Shown: positions 1 to 11,352, numbered from the stretch's first letter. The stretch is DNA of 64,000 nt from Tanticharoenia sakaeratensis NBRC 103193 (GCF_000963885.1 NZ_BALE01000017.1:62001-126000), one strand, 5' to 3'. Notes: generated from the letters alone by a model not told the origin. Numbers and translations: made by a program.

Positions 1-342
1 ACCGTATCCGCCCTGCGTCCAGTTGTTCTGGCCGTAGGCCGGGCGATAATACGGCTGCGCGTAGCCATTGGCCCCGGCGCCCGGCTGGTTCGGCGTCGTC
101 ACGGCACCTGCACCGGCGCCAAGAACGCCACCGGCCAGCGCCCCGATGGCGGCACCCCGGCCACCGCCCGCGAGCGCGCCGATGGCAGCACCTGTCCCGC
201 CGCCGATCAGGCCGCCGCCGAGTGCGCGGGAGCCCGGGTTGTAGTCATTGGCACAGGCCGCCAGCATCAGCGGTGCGCAACCGAGCAGCACGACGGCGCG
301 GGTCGCCGTGCGTCCGTTCAGGTAGTTCATGATGTCGCTCAT
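1..342 (-). CDS. glycine-zipper lipoprotein, C-terminus cut by the window edge
   Basis: Small predicted envelope lipoprotein; 114 residues are visible and no stop is reached before base 1. The start ATG at 342 has GGAG seven bases upstream. A hydrophobic leader ends in a lipobox, L-A-A-C, with the cysteine near residue 30. After it comes a run of Gly/Ala with GGG and AAIGAL repeats, typical of glycine-zipper segments that pack in membranes, then a Tyr/Gln/Asn/Pro-rich tail. It is clearly related to the next gene upstream on the same strand (399-665), so the two look like a tandem duplication. Lipoprotein and membrane association are inferred from the lipobox; no specific function is known. 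Confidence 0.75.
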   Translation of the reverse strand, partial: MSDIMNYLNGRTATRAVVLLGCAPLMLAACANDYNPGSRALGGGLIGGGTGAAIGALAGGGRGAAIGALAGGVLGAGAGAVTTPNQPGAGANGYAQPYYRPAYGQNNWTQGGYG

Positions 343-398
343 GACGCAGCTCCGTGGCGGGTCTGATCGTAATTCAAGTCGCGGTCCATCGTTGCGTA

Positions 399-665
399 TC
401 AATATCCGCGACGGTTGGGTGTCGTGGCCGCGCCGCCGGCTGCACCGACCGCACCGCCTGTCAGCGCGCCGATGGCAGCGCCCCGTCCACCGCCCGCCAG
501 CGCGCCGATGGCTGCACCGCCGCCTGCACCGATGAGCGCTCCCGAACCCGCACGGGCGCCGGGATCATACGGATCGCCGCAGCCGCTGAGCGCGATTGGC
601 GCAACCGTCAGGGTCGCCAAGGTCAGGGCGGTTGCAAATACTCTCTTAGAACGTGACATGATCAT
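399..665 (-). CDS. glycine-zipper lipoprotein
   Basis: Predicted lipoprotein of 88 residues. The ATG at 665 is chosen because AGGAG lies five bases upstream; a longer reading from 749 has no comparable ribosome site. A signal peptide ends in the lipobox L-S-G-C. The mature part is almost entirely Gly/Ala, with two GGGRGAAIGAL-type units, and ends in a T-T-P-N motif that the paralogue at 1-342 shares. Such glycine-zipper lipoproteins are usually outer-membrane or periplasmic structural proteins; the role here is unknown. The pair lies upstream of, and divergent from, the mre cluster, which is only circumstantial evidence for a link to the envelope. Confidence 0.8.
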   Translation of the reverse strand: MIMSRSKRVFATALTLATLTVAPIALSGCGDPYDPGARAGSGALIGAGGGAAIGALAGGGRGAAIGALTGGAVGAAGGAATTPNRRGY

Positions 666-2037
<1,372 letters not shown>

Positions 2038-2088
2038 AACCATCCGGCCATCCGGCCGGGGCGGATCAAGCGGAGGGGTTGATCGAGG

Positions 2089-3066
2089 GTGCTGTGGTTG
2101 TCGATCCAGGCGCGGCAGGCTCTGGGCAAGCTCGTTCTGCCTGCATTGTTCGTGCTCGCCGTGGGATTCGTGATGCTGGGGTTCGCGCGACGCGGATGGA
2201 TCGATCAGGCCCGCATGACGGTCGCGGATGTTCTGGCCCCGGCCTACGGTCTTCTCGTTCTGCCGGGAGAGCATGTGCGCGCCGCCCTGACGGACCTTCG
2301 CGGGGCGGCTGATCTGTCGTCGGAAAATGCCCGTCTTCGACGGGAGAACGACGGGCTGCGACGCTGGTATGACGTGGCGGTCGCGCTGGCGAACGAAAAC
2401 GCGCAGCTCAAGGCCGCACTGAACTGGATCCCGGACGATGCGCCGGCTTTCGTCACGGGTCATGCCATCCGTGACGCCGGAGGTGTCTATGCACGCGCCA
2501 TCCTGCTGCAGGTCGGCCCCGGCCATCAGGGACATGTCGGAGACGTGGCGCTCGATGCCGGCGGCCTGATCGGGCGCGTGACAGAGATCGGCGGACGCAC
2601 GCTGCGCATCCTGCTGATCACGGACGAGGCCAGCCGGATTCCGGTGGCCCTGTCGTCATCGCATGGCAGCGCGATCATGGCGGGCGACAACTCGGCACTG
2701 CCGCGCCTGATCTTCTTCCCGCAGGACAACCCGCCACTTGAAGGCGAACGCGTCACCACGGGCGCCCAGAACGGCGGCCTGCCGCAGGGGCTGCCCGTCG
2801 GACGCGTTCATTACCGGCATGCGGGCGATCCCGTGGTGGTGCCGGATGGCGATCTCGGCCATCTCGATATCGTGCGTGTCTTCGAATATGCGACGCGGCC
2901 AGTCACAGAGCCTGAGGCGCCGGGGCGCGTGCCTGCGGGCGGCACGACCAGACCCACTCCCGGCGCGCCGGCTGCGGCGCCGGCACCCTTCGGCGCCATC
3001 GGGCCGGCCGGGCCGCGATCCGGCCTGCTCGATGGCCGTTATCTCCCGCAGCGGTCGCTCGGCTGA
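2089..3066 (+). CDS. mreC: rod shape-determining protein MreC
   Basis: Bitopic membrane protein of the elongasome; its periplasmic part contacts PBP2 and stimulates wall synthesis. The protein has 325 residues: a short cytoplasmic N-terminus, one transmembrane helix at about 11-33, a Leu/Glu/Asn/Arg coiled coil at about 65-105, then the beta-rich MreC core. The last 50 residues are a Pro/Ala-rich tail. The start codon is GTG at 2089 with GGAGGGG about ten bases upstream. It lies 51 bases after mreB and five bases before mreD. Confidence 0.95.
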   Translation: MLWLSIQARQALGKLVLPALFVLAVGFVMLGFARRGWIDQARMTVADVLAPAYGLLVLPGEHVRAALTDLRGAADLSSENARLRRENDGLRRWYDVAVALANENAQLKAALNWIPDDAPAFVTGHAIRDAGGVYARAILLQVGPGHQGHVGDVALDAGGLIGRVTEIGGRTLRILLITDEASRIPVALSSSHGSAIMAGDNSALPRLIFFPQDNPPLEGERVTTGAQNGGLPQGLPVGRVHYRHAGDPVVVPDGDLGHLDIVRVFEYATRPVTEPEAPGRVPAGGTTRPTPGAPAAAPAPFGAIGPAGPRSGLLDGRYLPQRSLG

Positions 3067-3070
3067 CGCG

Positions 3071-3637
3071 ATGGTTGCGGAACATTCCGGAAGCGGCATC
3101 AGACCGGAAATCAAGCCGCGCGCCAGTCTGCGGCAGCGGGCCGATGCAGGATTGCGGGCGGCAACGCCGGTCGGGTTCGCGTTCCTCTCGACGCTCGTCT
3201 TGTCCGCGCCCTTGGGCCTGCCCGGACAATCCGAACTGCTGTTCTCGGTTCTGTTCGGGACCGTGTTTTTCTGGTCGGCGCAGCGGCCGCGGCAGATGCC
3301 GCCATGGGCGGTCTTCGCGCTTGGCCTGTTTGCCGAAATGGTGACGTTCGGTGCGCCGGGCTCGATTCTGTTCATGCTTCTGGTGGTGCATGGAATTGCC
3401 CATCTCGGACGTCACAGTCTGACGGCGGCGAGCTTTCTGACGACATGGGCCATTCTCTCGGTGCTGGCGACGATTTCCGGCGTGGTCCAGTGGACGATGG
3501 CGTCCGTCGAGGCGTTTCATCTGCTCGGACCTGCGCCAAGCCTCTTCCAGACGACGCTGACAATCGGTATCTATCCGATCCTTAGCGCAGTGTTCGCGTG
3601 GGCGAACCGGACGGTCGCCAACCCCGAGCGAGCCTGA
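3071..3637 (+). CDS. mreD: rod shape-determining protein MreD
   Basis: Polytopic inner-membrane protein of the elongasome, with 188 residues from the ATG at 3071. After a basic N-terminus there are about five hydrophobic segments, as expected for MreD. The position, between mreC and the PBP2 gene, is the strongest support because MreD sequences diverge widely. The start is uncertain: an in-frame ATG at 3032 would overlap the mreC end by 35 bases, and neither start has a strong ribosome-binding site. I prefer 3071 because it follows the mreC stop by five bases. Confidence 0.88.
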   Translation: MVAEHSGSGIRPEIKPRASLRQRADAGLRAATPVGFAFLSTLVLSAPLGLPGQSELLFSVLFGTVFFWSAQRPRQMPPWAVFALGLFAEMVTFGAPGSILFMLLVVHGIAHLGRHSLTAASFLTTWAILSVLATISGVVQWTMASVEAFHLLGPAPSLFQTTLTIGIYPILSAVFAWANRTVANPERA

Positions 3638-3650
3638 GATACCATCCGGC

Positions 3651-5567
3651 ATGAAATTCAGAAAACGTCAGATCGGCCGCCTGATGCCGAAACGGGACCA
3701 GAGCAACCCCGTGCGCGGCGTCTTCTCCCGGCGTGCGCTGATCGTGCTCGGGGGGCAGGCCGCCGTTCTCGGCGTGCTCGGGCGGCGTCTGTACGATCTG
3801 CAGGTGACCAACGGCGCGCATCTGAGCCAGCTTGCCGAACGCAACCGGACCAGCAAGCGCCTTTTGGCACCGGCGCGTGGAATCGTGGTGGACCGGTTCG
3901 GGACCCAGCTCGCCAGCAACAAGGTCAGCTGGCGCGCCCTGCTGATGCCCGAGGAAACCACGGACATCGTGGGGACGATCGCACGGTTCTCCGAAATCGT
4001 GGCGCTGGACGATCGCGATCATGCGCGAATCGAACGCGATCTGAAGCATGTCCACAAATACGTCCCGGTCACGCTGAAGGACTTCCTGTCCTGGGATGAC
4101 ATGGCGCGGATCGAGCTGAACGCGCCCGGTCTGCCGGGTGTGCTGATCGACGTGGGTTCGAGCCGCCAGTATCCCTCGGGGCCGCTGACCGCCCATGTCG
4201 TCGGCTACGTAGCGCCCGCCAATGAACACGATGTCGCGGCCGACCCGACCATGGCGCTGCCGGGCATGCGCGTGGGGCGTGCCGGTCTGGAACAGACACA
4301 GGACACGGTACTGCGCGGCACGCCGGGCTCCGTCGAGATGGAAGTCAACGCGCGCGGCCGCGTGATGGGCGAGCTGGATCGCGTCGAGGGCCAGCAGGGC
4401 GCACAGGTCGCGCTGACGCTGGACGTAGGCCTTCAGCAGATGGTGCGCGACCGGATCGGCGATCAGTTCGCGAGTGCCGTCGTCATGGACTGCCGGAACG
4501 GCGAGGTGCTGGCGATGGTCAGCACGCCGTCCTTCAACCCGGCGCTGTTCGACAGCGGCGTCAGCCGGGGCCAGTGGGCACAGTGGGCATCCGATCCCGA
4601 GACCCCGCTGATCGACAAGACGGTGGCCGGTCTGTACCCGCCGGGCTCGACGTTTAAGCCCGCTGTGGCTCTGGCAGCGCTCAAGGCCGGGTCCGTTTCG
4701 CCGACCGAGCGGTTTCACTGCCCGGGCTACTACGACATGGGCGGCGTGCGCTTTCACTGCTGGTCGCGGTGGGGGCATGGCAACATCGACATGCATGATG
4801 CGATTAAGCTGTCGTGCGACGTCTATTTCTACCAGCTCGCGCGGGCGACCGGCATGGACCCCATCAAGGCGATGGGCAACGATTTCGGCCTTGGCTCGAA
4901 GCTCGGGATCGAGCTGCCGCATATCCGCACGGGCGTGATCCCGACACCGGACTGGCGACGGGCGCACGGGTTCCACTGGAACGGTGGCGATACGGTCAAT
5001 TCGGGGATCGGCCAGGGCTTCGTCCAGGTCACGCCGATGGAACTTGCGACGTATGTGTCGCGCATCGCGTCCGGCCGCATGATCCAGCCCCATCTTGTGC
5101 GCAAGACAAACGGACAGGCCGACCCGCTGGGCGCGCTTGATGCCGCCGCGGCGCTGGATATTCCGACAGGCCACCTCGACGTGGTGCGTCAGGGCATGTT
5201 CGCGGTCGTGAATGCGTCCGACGGCACGGCGCCGAAGGCGAAGCTGGACCTGCCGGGTGTCCAGATGGCTGGCAAGACAGGCTCGGCGCAGGTGCGGCGC
5301 GTCTCGCGCGCGGTGCGCGAGGGGGGGCATTTCAAGTCGGCCGATCTGCCGTGGGAAGACCGGCCGCACGCCCTGTTCATCTGTTTTGCGCCGTTCGATG
5401 CCCCGCGCTATGCGGTTGCGGTCGTCATCGAGCACGGCAATGCGGGTGCCGATGCCGCAGCACCGCTGGCCCGCGACATCATGACGGATACGCTGATGCG
5501 GGATCCGGTGAACCACATCCATCCGCCGGGCGAGCGCGTCGCGGAGAACGACTTAGGCGAATTCTGA
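3651..5567 (+). CDS. mrdA: penicillin-binding protein 2 (elongation transpeptidase)
   Basis: Class B PBP that cross-links peptidoglycan during side-wall elongation and is the transpeptidase partner of RodA. The protein has 638 residues: a cytoplasmic N-terminus, one membrane anchor at about 30-50, a dimerisation domain with an R-G-I-V-V-D-R motif, and a transpeptidase domain. The catalytic motifs are visible: S-T-F-K with the nucleophile near Ser333, S-C-D near 388, and K-T-G near 542. The ATG at 3651 lacks a clear Shine-Dalgarno; an alternative ATG lies eleven codons downstream. Its stop overlaps the rodA start (TGATG), implying translational coupling. Confidence 0.96.
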   Translation: MKFRKRQIGRLMPKRDQSNPVRGVFSRRALIVLGGQAAVLGVLGRRLYDLQVTNGAHLSQLAERNRTSKRLLAPARGIVVDRFGTQLASNKVSWRALLMPEETTDIVGTIARFSEIVALDDRDHARIERDLKHVHKYVPVTLKDFLSWDDMARIELNAPGLPGVLIDVGSSRQYPSGPLTAHVVGYVAPANEHDVAADPTMALPGMRVGRAGLEQTQDTVLRGTPGSVEMEVNARGRVMGELDRVEGQQGAQVALTLDVGLQQMVRDRIGDQFASAVVMDCRNGEVLAMVSTPSFNPALFDSGVSRGQWAQWASDPETPLIDKTVAGLYPPGSTFKPAVALAALKAGSVSPTERFHCPGYYDMGGVRFHCWSRWGHGNIDMHDAIKLSCDVYFYQLARATGMDPIKAMGNDFGLGSKLGIELPHIRTGVIPTPDWRRAHGFHWNGGDTVNSGIGQGFVQVTPMELATYVSRIASGRMIQPHLVRKTNGQADPLGALDAAAALDIPTGHLDVVRQGMFAVVNASDGTAPKAKLDLPGVQMAGKTGSAQVRRVSRAVREGGHFKSADLPWEDRPHALFICFAPFDAPRYAVAVVIEHGNAGADAAAPLARDIMTDTLMRDPVNHIHPPGERVAENDLGEF

Positions 5568-6736
5568 TGCTGGGACCGCTACGCCACGAGAAACGGCTCT
5601 GGCGTCCCGAGCCCAGCTTCCGCCTGCTGTCCAAGCTCTGGCAGATCAACTGGCTCTACGTGCTGCTGATCTGTGCCCTGGCGGGTGTCGGGTATCTGGC
5701 GCTGTATTCCGCAGGCGGTGGTTCGTCGAAGCCGTTTGCGGCGCCGCAGGCGACGCGGTTCGGGTTCGGCCTCGTCCTGATGATCGGGACAGCTTTGCTG
5801 AGTCCGCGGCTTCTCATGCGCCTGTCCGGACCGATCTATATCGTAGCGATGGCTCTTCTCGTGCTCGTGCTGCGCATGGGGCATGTGGGGAAGGGGGCCG
5901 AGCGCTGGATCAATCTGGCCGGCCTGCAGTTCCAGCCGTCCGAGTTCGCCAAGATTGCGCTCGTGCTCCTGCTGGCAAGCTGGTTTTCAAGGCTCGGGCA
6001 CCGCCGCATGGGCAATCCGCTCTGGCTGATCCCGGCGGCGGTGGCCGTCCTGCTGCCGGTGGGCCTCGTGTTGAAGGAGCCCAACCTCGGCACGGCATCC
6101 ATCATCGGGGTGATTGGCGCGATCCTGTTCTTCGCGGCGGGCATGCGCTGGTGGCAGATCGTGATCCTGGTCGCGCCGGTGCCCTTCCTGGGCAAGTTCG
6201 TCTACGCCCATCTGCACGACTACCAGAAGGCGCGGATCGACACGTTCCTCCATCCTGACCACGATCCCTTGGGTGCCGGCTACAATATCATCCAGTCGAA
6301 GATCGCGCTTGGATCGGGTGGCATGTGGGGCGAGGGATATCTGCATGGAACGCAGGGGCAGCTGAACTTCCTGCCTGAAAAGCAGACGGACTTCATTTTC
6401 ACCATGATCGGCGAGGAATGGGGCTATGTCGGCGCGATCTCCGTCATTGGCCTGCTGGGTCTGCTGGTCCTCGGCGGCATGTTGATCGCCCTGCGCAGCC
6501 GCAATCAGTTCGGTCGGCTGCTCGGTCTCGGGATCGCGATGGATTTCTTTCTCTATTGCGCGGTCAACCTGTCGATGGTCATGGGGGCGATCCCGGTCGG
6601 CGGCGTGCCGTTGCCACTGATTTCCTATGGCGGCTCGGCCATGCTGACGATGATGTTCGGCTTCGGACTGCTGCTGTCGGCTTATGTTCACCGTAACGAG
6701 CGGCTGGGGCCGCACGACCAGCCGACGGTCGAGTGA
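5567..6736 (+). CDS. rodA: RodA, SEDS peptidoglycan polymerase
   Basis: SEDS-family glycosyltransferase that polymerises lipid II into glycan strands together with PBP2. The protein has 389 residues with about ten membrane segments. Typical SEDS features are present, including the F-Q-P-S-E-F-A-K motif in the first half and the long periplasmic loop ending in L-P-E-K-Q-T-D-F-I-F. The C-terminal G-V-P-L-P-L-I-S-Y-G-G-S motif is also present. The start ATG overlaps the mrdA stop by one base. A longer in-frame reading from 5351 lies within mrdA and is not needed. Confidence 0.96.
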   Translation: MLGPLRHEKRLWRPEPSFRLLSKLWQINWLYVLLICALAGVGYLALYSAGGGSSKPFAAPQATRFGFGLVLMIGTALLSPRLLMRLSGPIYIVAMALLVLVLRMGHVGKGAERWINLAGLQFQPSEFAKIALVLLLASWFSRLGHRRMGNPLWLIPAAVAVLLPVGLVLKEPNLGTASIIGVIGAILFFAAGMRWWQIVILVAPVPFLGKFVYAHLHDYQKARIDTFLHPDHDPLGAGYNIIQSKIALGSGGMWGEGYLHGTQGQLNFLPEKQTDFIFTMIGEEWGYVGAISVIGLLGLLVLGGMLIALRSRNQFGRLLGLGIAMDFFLYCAVNLSMVMGAIPVGGVPLPLISYGGSAMLTMMFGFGLLLSAYVHRNERLGPHDQPTVE

Positions 6737-6758
6737 GGACGCGCCGCGGAGCGGCTCC

Positions 6759-7145
6759 GTGAGGGCCGTGCGCCCGCTGACGCCTGCGCTGCGACGGGCC
6801 TACGCCCGCAGCGCGTATGAGGCGGGTGGTCTGCACGTCAGGATCGGGAGGCGCCCTGTCGGATCCTGGCCGTTCCGAAGCGATGCCTTCGTCATCCTCG
6901 GCGCCTGCAATCCCGGCGGGCGGCGTGCGGCAGACGGGATCAACGCCCGCATGATGTGCGCGTTGGCCGAGCGACTCCGGCACGTTCCGTCGGTTGCCGG
7001 GCGAGGCGGCCTTGGCCAGTGGTGGGAACCGATGACCGGTGTCTGCATGCCTCTGGCACCTGCGAAACGGCTGGCGCGCGTATTCGGCCAGAACGCCGTC
7101 GTGCTCGTGCAGCGGGGCAGGTCCGCGCGTCTGGTTCAGGTCTGA
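6759..7145 (+). CDS. DUF3293 domain protein
   Basis: Uncharacterised protein of 128 residues. The GTG start at 6759 is chosen because GGAG lies seven bases upstream. The sequence fits the DUF3293 pattern: a short beta-rich N-terminus, an A-x-N-P-G motif (here A-C-N-P-G-G), an Asn-Ala-Arg segment followed by a helix, W-W-E-P, and a late F-G-Q-N-A-V motif. Function is unknown. It follows rodA by 22 bases and may be co-transcribed with the elongasome genes, but nothing in the protein itself points to wall synthesis. Confidence 0.75.
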   Translation: MRAVRPLTPALRRAYARSAYEAGGLHVRIGRRPVGSWPFRSDAFVILGACNPGGRRAADGINARMMCALAERLRHVPSVAGRGGLGQWWEPMTGVCMPLAPAKRLARVFGQNAVVLVQRGRSARLVQV

Positions 7146-7222
7146 TCCGGCAAAGTTGAGTTGCATCCAAAGGGGCACGCGCGCGTCTTAGGCAGGACGA
7201 AACCCGTTTGGAGACGCGTGTC

Positions 7223-8119
7223 ATGAGCATGTCTGAGATGATGACCCAGATGGCGGATAAAGGGGGTTTTATCGCCGCCCTCGACCAGAGCGGCGGCTCG
7301 ACACCGGGCGCGCTCAAGCTCTATGGTATCCCTGAGAGCGCCTATTCGAACGAAGAAGAGATGTTCGCGCTGATGCACGAAATGCGCGCGCGCATCATCA
7401 CGGCGCCTTGTTTCTCGGGCGACAAGGTCATCGGCGCCATTCTCTTCGAGCGGACGATGGACGGAGAGATCCAGGGAGTGCCGACCCCGCGCTATCTCTG
7501 GCGGGAGCGTGGCGTCGTTCCGTTCGTGAAGATCGACAAAGGGCTCGAGGCCGAGAATGACGGTGTGCGGCTGATGAAGCCGATGCCAGGGCTCGACGAC
7601 CTGCTGGCCCGGGCTGCAGGGCTCGGTGTTTTCGGCACCAAGGAACGTTCGGTCATCCGCCTGCCATCCGAAACCGGCATTGCCGCCATCGTGCGGCAGC
7701 AGTTCGAGGTGGGCGAGCAGGTGCGCAAGCATGGGCTGGTCCCGATTCTCGAGCCGGAAGTCCTGATCGACAGTCCGGACAAGAAAAAGGCCGAGCAGAT
7801 GTTGCATGATGCGATCGCGGCCGAGATCGAGAAGCTGCCGTCCGATGCGCGGATCATGCTCAAGCTGACGATCCCCGAGGTTGCGGGCCTTTATGACAAC
7901 CTTGCGCGGGACGAGCGGATCGTTCGTGTAGTGGCGCTGTCGGGCGGCTATCCGCTGGATGACGCCTGTGAGCGGTTGAGCCACAACCGCCTGATGATCG
8001 CGAGTTTCTCGCGCGCCCTGATCGGCGACCTGCGCCACGAGATGGACGAGAAGCAGTTCGACGACACGCTCGCCATTGCCGTGAACAAGATCTACAAGGC
8101 GTCGGTCGACAAGGTCTGA
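7223..8119 (+). CDS. fda: class I fructose-bisphosphate aldolase
   Basis: Schiff-base aldolase cleaving fructose 1,6-bisphosphate into glyceraldehyde 3-phosphate and dihydroxyacetone phosphate in glycolysis and gluconeogenesis. The protein has 298 residues, typical for the bacterial class I form. The N-terminal A-L-D-Q-S-G-G-S-T motif, the F-V-K-I-D-K-G segment, the I-L-E-P-E-V strand and the M-L-K-L-T-I-P-E segment near residue 215 mark the TIM-barrel active site. The ATG at 7223 is preferred over TTG at 7208 because GGAG sits nine bases before it. A terminator follows at 8133-8170. Confidence 0.93.
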   Translation: MSMSEMMTQMADKGGFIAALDQSGGSTPGALKLYGIPESAYSNEEEMFALMHEMRARIITAPCFSGDKVIGAILFERTMDGEIQGVPTPRYLWRERGVVPFVKIDKGLEAENDGVRLMKPMPGLDDLLARAAGLGVFGTKERSVIRLPSETGIAAIVRQQFEVGEQVRKHGLVPILEPEVLIDSPDKKKAEQMLHDAIAAEIEKLPSDARIMLKLTIPEVAGLYDNLARDERIVRVVALSGGYPLDDACERLSHNRLMIASFSRALIGDLRHEMDEKQFDDTLAIAVNKIYKASVDKV

Positions 8120-8132
8120 TCCGACCGCGCGT

Positions 8133-8170
8133 GAAAACGCCCCTCTGGCCCGGCCGGCAGGGGCGTTTTC
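8133..8170. terminator. bidirectional Rho-independent terminator between aldolase and glyS
   Basis: Perfect 12-bp inverted repeat: GAAAACGCCCCT and AGGGGCGTTTTC around a 14-base GC-rich loop. The A/T ends of the stem supply a short U tract on either strand. It lies 13 bases after the aldolase stop and 3 bases beyond the glyS stop, so it can serve both converging genes. Confidence 0.85.
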
Positions 8171-8173
8171 ATG

Positions 8174-10246
8174 TCAGCCCTCGATCTGCCCGAAATCGGC
8201 GATCGGCGTCAGCGTGTGACGCAGCGCGGCGAGCAGCGCCAGGCGGTTGGCGCGCAGAGCCGGATCGGCATCGTTGACCGTGACGTGCTCGAAGAACCGG
8301 TCGAGGCTGGGTCGCAACCCGGCCGCGGCCCGCATGGCTTCATCGAAGCGTTCATGCATCAGGGCAGCATGGATGGTGGGGACGGCCTCCGTCAGCGCCT
8401 CGGCCAGCCCGCGCTCGGCAGGTTCGCGATAGAGCGACGGGTCCGGCCGGCCATCATGCGGGCCGTCCTTCTTCTCCTCGATCCTCAGGATGTTGGCGGC
8501 CCGCTTGCTGGCTGCCAGCAGGTTCCGCCCGTCCTCCGTTTCCAGCATGGCCGCGAGTGCTTCGGTCCGGGCCAGCAGGCGCGTTAGATCGCCGTCGAGA
8601 CCGCCGGCGAGCACGGCGGACAGGACGTCATGCCGGGCTCCCTCGCTTCGGAGCTGGACGCGCAGGCGGTCGGCCAGGAACGCGATCAGGCCGGTATCCG
8701 CCGCAGGACGTATGGCGTCGGGGAAGCCGCCTTCCGCCGCCGTGATGACCGCGCGGAGATCGAGACGCAGCGCGTTGTCACGCACGATGCGGATGACGCC
8801 GAGGGCTGCGCGACGCAGCGCGTAGGGATCGCCGGATCCGGTCGGCGTCTCGCCGATGGCGAAGAAGCCGGCCAGCAGATCGAGCCGATCCGCAAGGGCC
8901 ACGGCAATCGAGACCGGTGCGCGCGGCGTGTCGTCGGCTGCGCCTTTGGGCTGATAATGGGCCGAAACCGCTTCGGCGACAGCCGCATCTTCCCCGTCAT
9001 GCAGCGCATAGTACCGGCCCATGACGCCCTGAAGCTCGGGGAACTCACCGACCATGCCGGTCGTGAGGTCGGCTTTCGCGAGCCGCGCGGCGCGCGCCGC
9101 ATGCGACGGATCCGCACCGACCAGCGGTGCGATCTCGGCTGCAAGGCGTTCGATCCGGGCGACGCGCGCACCTTGCGATCCAAGTTTCGCATGGAACGTA
9201 ACGGCATCGAGCGCCGCAACGCGGCTTTCGAGCGTGCGTGCGCGATCCAGATCCCAGAAATGGCGGGCATCGGCGAAGCGGGCCCGCAGGACGCGTTCGT
9301 TGCCGGCAATGGTCAATTCGCCGTCGTCGGCGAACGTCATGTTGGCGACGAACGCGAAATGCGGGGCAGCGGCGCCTTCGGCCGTGCGCAGGGCGAAGTA
9401 ACGCTGGTTCACCCGCATCGAGACCTGCATGACCTCAGGCGGCAGATCCATGAACGCCGCATCGATCGAGCCGAGCAGCGGAGAGGGATACTCGGTCAGG
9501 CCCGCGACTTCCTCGACGAGACCCGGATCGTCCACGACGCGCAGCCCCGCACCATCGGCCAGGGCCGCGATCCCTGCGGAAATCCGCGATTCCCGTTTGG
9601 CGGCTTCCACAACGACGTGACGCGCGGCCAGCTCTGTCCGCCACTGCGCGGCAGACGTCACGTGGAACGGCTCGGGCGCCAGGAAACGATGGCCTTCGCT
9701 CAGGTCCGACGACGCGAGACCATGCGCGTCGTCGCCCTCGCGCGCGAGCGAGAACGGAACCACCGCCCCATCGAGCAGGCACAGGATCCGGCGCAGTGGG
9801 CGCACCCACGTGAACAAGCTGGACTGCGTGGTGCCCTCATCGCCCCAGCGCATGGATTTCGGCCACGGGAAACGCCAGAGCAGATCGGGCAGGGCGGCTG
9901 CGATCCGGTCGCGTGCGGAGACCGCCGGGATTTCGCGGTTCAGCACCCAGAAGCCGTTCTCCTGCGTCAGCATCTCCCGCGTGGCGCCATGCTTGCGCAG
10001 GAACCCGGCCAGCGCCTGCTCGGGCGCGCTTTCGCGCGGGCCGCGTTCGCTCTGGGTGGATGCGGGAACGACATCGTCGACCGTGAGGATCAGCGCGATC
10101 CGGCGCGGACCCCAGACCGGGGTCGCATCGCGCGGGTTCAGGCTGTCCAGTGCGCGCGTGACAAGGGACGACAGGTCGTTCGCGGCGCGCGCCTGCAACC
10201 CGGCCGGAATTTCCTCGCAGAACAGTTCGATCAGGAGCTCAGCCAT
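8174..10246 (-). CDS. glyS: glycyl-tRNA synthetase beta subunit
   Basis: Beta subunit of the alpha2beta2 glycyl-tRNA synthetase, which binds tRNA-Gly and supports charging by the alpha subunit. It has 690 residues, the usual length. The start [14 protein letters not shown] is the conserved family N-terminus, and the F-P-K/W-P-K-S-M-R-W motif lies near residue 130. The C-terminus carries an anticodon-binding DALR-like helical region. It overlaps the end of glyQ by eight bases, so the two are translationally coupled. Confidence 0.97.
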   Translation of the reverse strand: MAELLIELFCEEIPAGLQARAANDLSSLVTRALDSLNPRDATPVWGPRRIALILTVDDVVPASTQSERGPRESAPEQALAGFLRKHGATREMLTQENGFWVLNREIPAVSARDRIAAALPDLLWRFPWPKSMRWGDEGTTQSSLFTWVRPLRRILCLLDGAVVPFSLAREGDDAHGLASSDLSEGHRFLAPEPFHVTSAAQWRTELAARHVVVEAAKRESRISAGIAALADGAGLRVVDDPGLVEEVAGLTEYPSPLLGSIDAAFMDLPPEVMQVSMRVNQRYFALRTAEGAAAPHFAFVANMTFADDGELTIAGNERVLRARFADARHFWDLDRARTLESRVAALDAVTFHAKLGSQGARVARIERLAAEIAPLVGADPSHAARAARLAKADLTTGMVGEFPELQGVMGRYYALHDGEDAAVAEAVSAHYQPKGAADDTPRAPVSIAVALADRLDLLAGFFAIGETPTGSGDPYALRRAALGVIRIVRDNALRLDLRAVITAAEGGFPDAIRPAADTGLIAFLADRLRVQLRSEGARHDVLSAVLAGGLDGDLTRLLARTEALAAMLETEDGRNLLAASKRAANILRIEEKKDGPHDGRPDPSLYREPAERGLAEALTEAVPTIHAALMHERFDEAMRAAAGLRPSLDRFFEHVTVNDADPALRANRLALLAALRHTLTPIADFGQIEG

Positions 10247-11144
10247 TGGTCTGTGCCTCCTTGGCCGCGACTTCAGGGGCCAGCCACGTCTCGCAGCAGA
10301 GCTTGGCCAGCGTCCGGACGCGCCCGATATAGGACGCGCGTTCGGATACCGAGATCACGCCGCGCGCGTCGAGCAGGTTGAACAGATGACTCGCCTTGAC
10401 GCACTGGTCATAGGCGGGCTGCGCCACGCCGGCCTCGGCCAGTCGGACGGATTCCGCCTCCGCATCGCGGAAATGGCGCATCAGCATGTCGGTATCGGCC
10501 AGCTCGAAATTATGCCGCGAGTAGTCGAACTCGGCGCGCTTGAAGACATCGCCGTAGCGCAGACCGCGACCGTTGAAATCGAGGTCGTAGACGTTCTCGA
10601 CGCCCTGAACGTACATCGCGAGACGCTCGAGCCCGTAAGTCAGTTCCGTGGACGGGACCGTGACCGGAATACCGCCAACCTGCTGGAAGTAGGTGAACTG
10701 CGTCACCTCCATGCCGTCGCACCAGACTTCCCAGCCCAGGCCCCAGGCGCCGATCGTCGGGTTTTCCCAGTCGTCCTCGACGAAACGGATGTCGTGAAGG
10801 TCCGGATCGATGCCGATCGCGCGATAGCTCTCGAGCAGGAGGTTCTGGCTCTCTTCGGGCGTCGGCTTCAACAGCACCTGATACTGATAATAGTGCTGCA
10901 GGCGGTTCGGGTTGTCGCCATAGCGTCCGTCCGACGGGCGGCGGCAGGGCTGCACATAGGCCGCTTTCCACGGAGCATCGCCAAGCGCGCGGAGGGTCGT
11001 GTGCGGAGAAAGCGTGCCGGCGCCCAGTTCGGTATCGTAGGGCTGGAGGATCGCGCAGCCCTGATCGGACCAGAACTGGTGCAGGCGCAGGATCAGCGCC
11101 TGGAACGAGAGGGGCGCATCGGCGCGGCCGGAACGTTGGGTCAA
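10239..11144 (-). CDS. glyQ: glycyl-tRNA synthetase alpha subunit
   Basis: Catalytic alpha subunit of the heterotetrameric glycyl-tRNA synthetase. The protein has 301 residues and carries family signatures: the early L-S-F-Q-x-L-I-L-x-L-x-x-F-W segment, [17 protein letters not shown]-x-D-G-R-Y-G-x-N-P-N-R, and G-W-E-V-W-x-D-G-M-E-V. The start is TTG at 11144, with GGAG eight bases upstream and no better ATG nearby. It is the first gene of glyQ-glyS. Confidence 0.96.
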   Translation of the reverse strand: MTQRSGRADAPLSFQALILRLHQFWSDQGCAILQPYDTELGAGTLSPHTTLRALGDAPWKAAYVQPCRRPSDGRYGDNPNRLQHYYQYQVLLKPTPEESQNLLLESYRAIGIDPDLHDIRFVEDDWENPTIGAWGLGWEVWCDGMEVTQFTYFQQVGGIPVTVPSTELTYGLERLAMYVQGVENVYDLDFNGRGLRYGDVFKRAEFDYSRHNFELADTDMLMRHFRDAEAESVRLAEAGVAQPAYDQCVKASHLFNLLDARGVISVSERASYIGRVRTLAKLCCETWLAPEVAAKEAQTNG

Positions 11145-11352
11145 GAGGCGGGCTCCGGTGTCGGGGCAGGACCAAAAGGGGCTGCATCCTAGTGGCGGGT
11201 GCCGAACGCCACAAGGATGTGTCCCGGCGAACGGCTACGCGCGAGGCTCTGCTGGAACCTGCATCTTGCTCGCGCGTCATCGCATCGCCACATTGGAATC
11301 GTTTCAGGAAGCCGTATGCGGCTTTCATCCGAATTGTGCGGAGTGTCTGAGA

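Noticed and set aside
3582-5522. 646-residue minus-strand ORF opposite PBP2
   Set aside because: Shadow of mrdA, whose catalytic motifs are intact on the plus strand.
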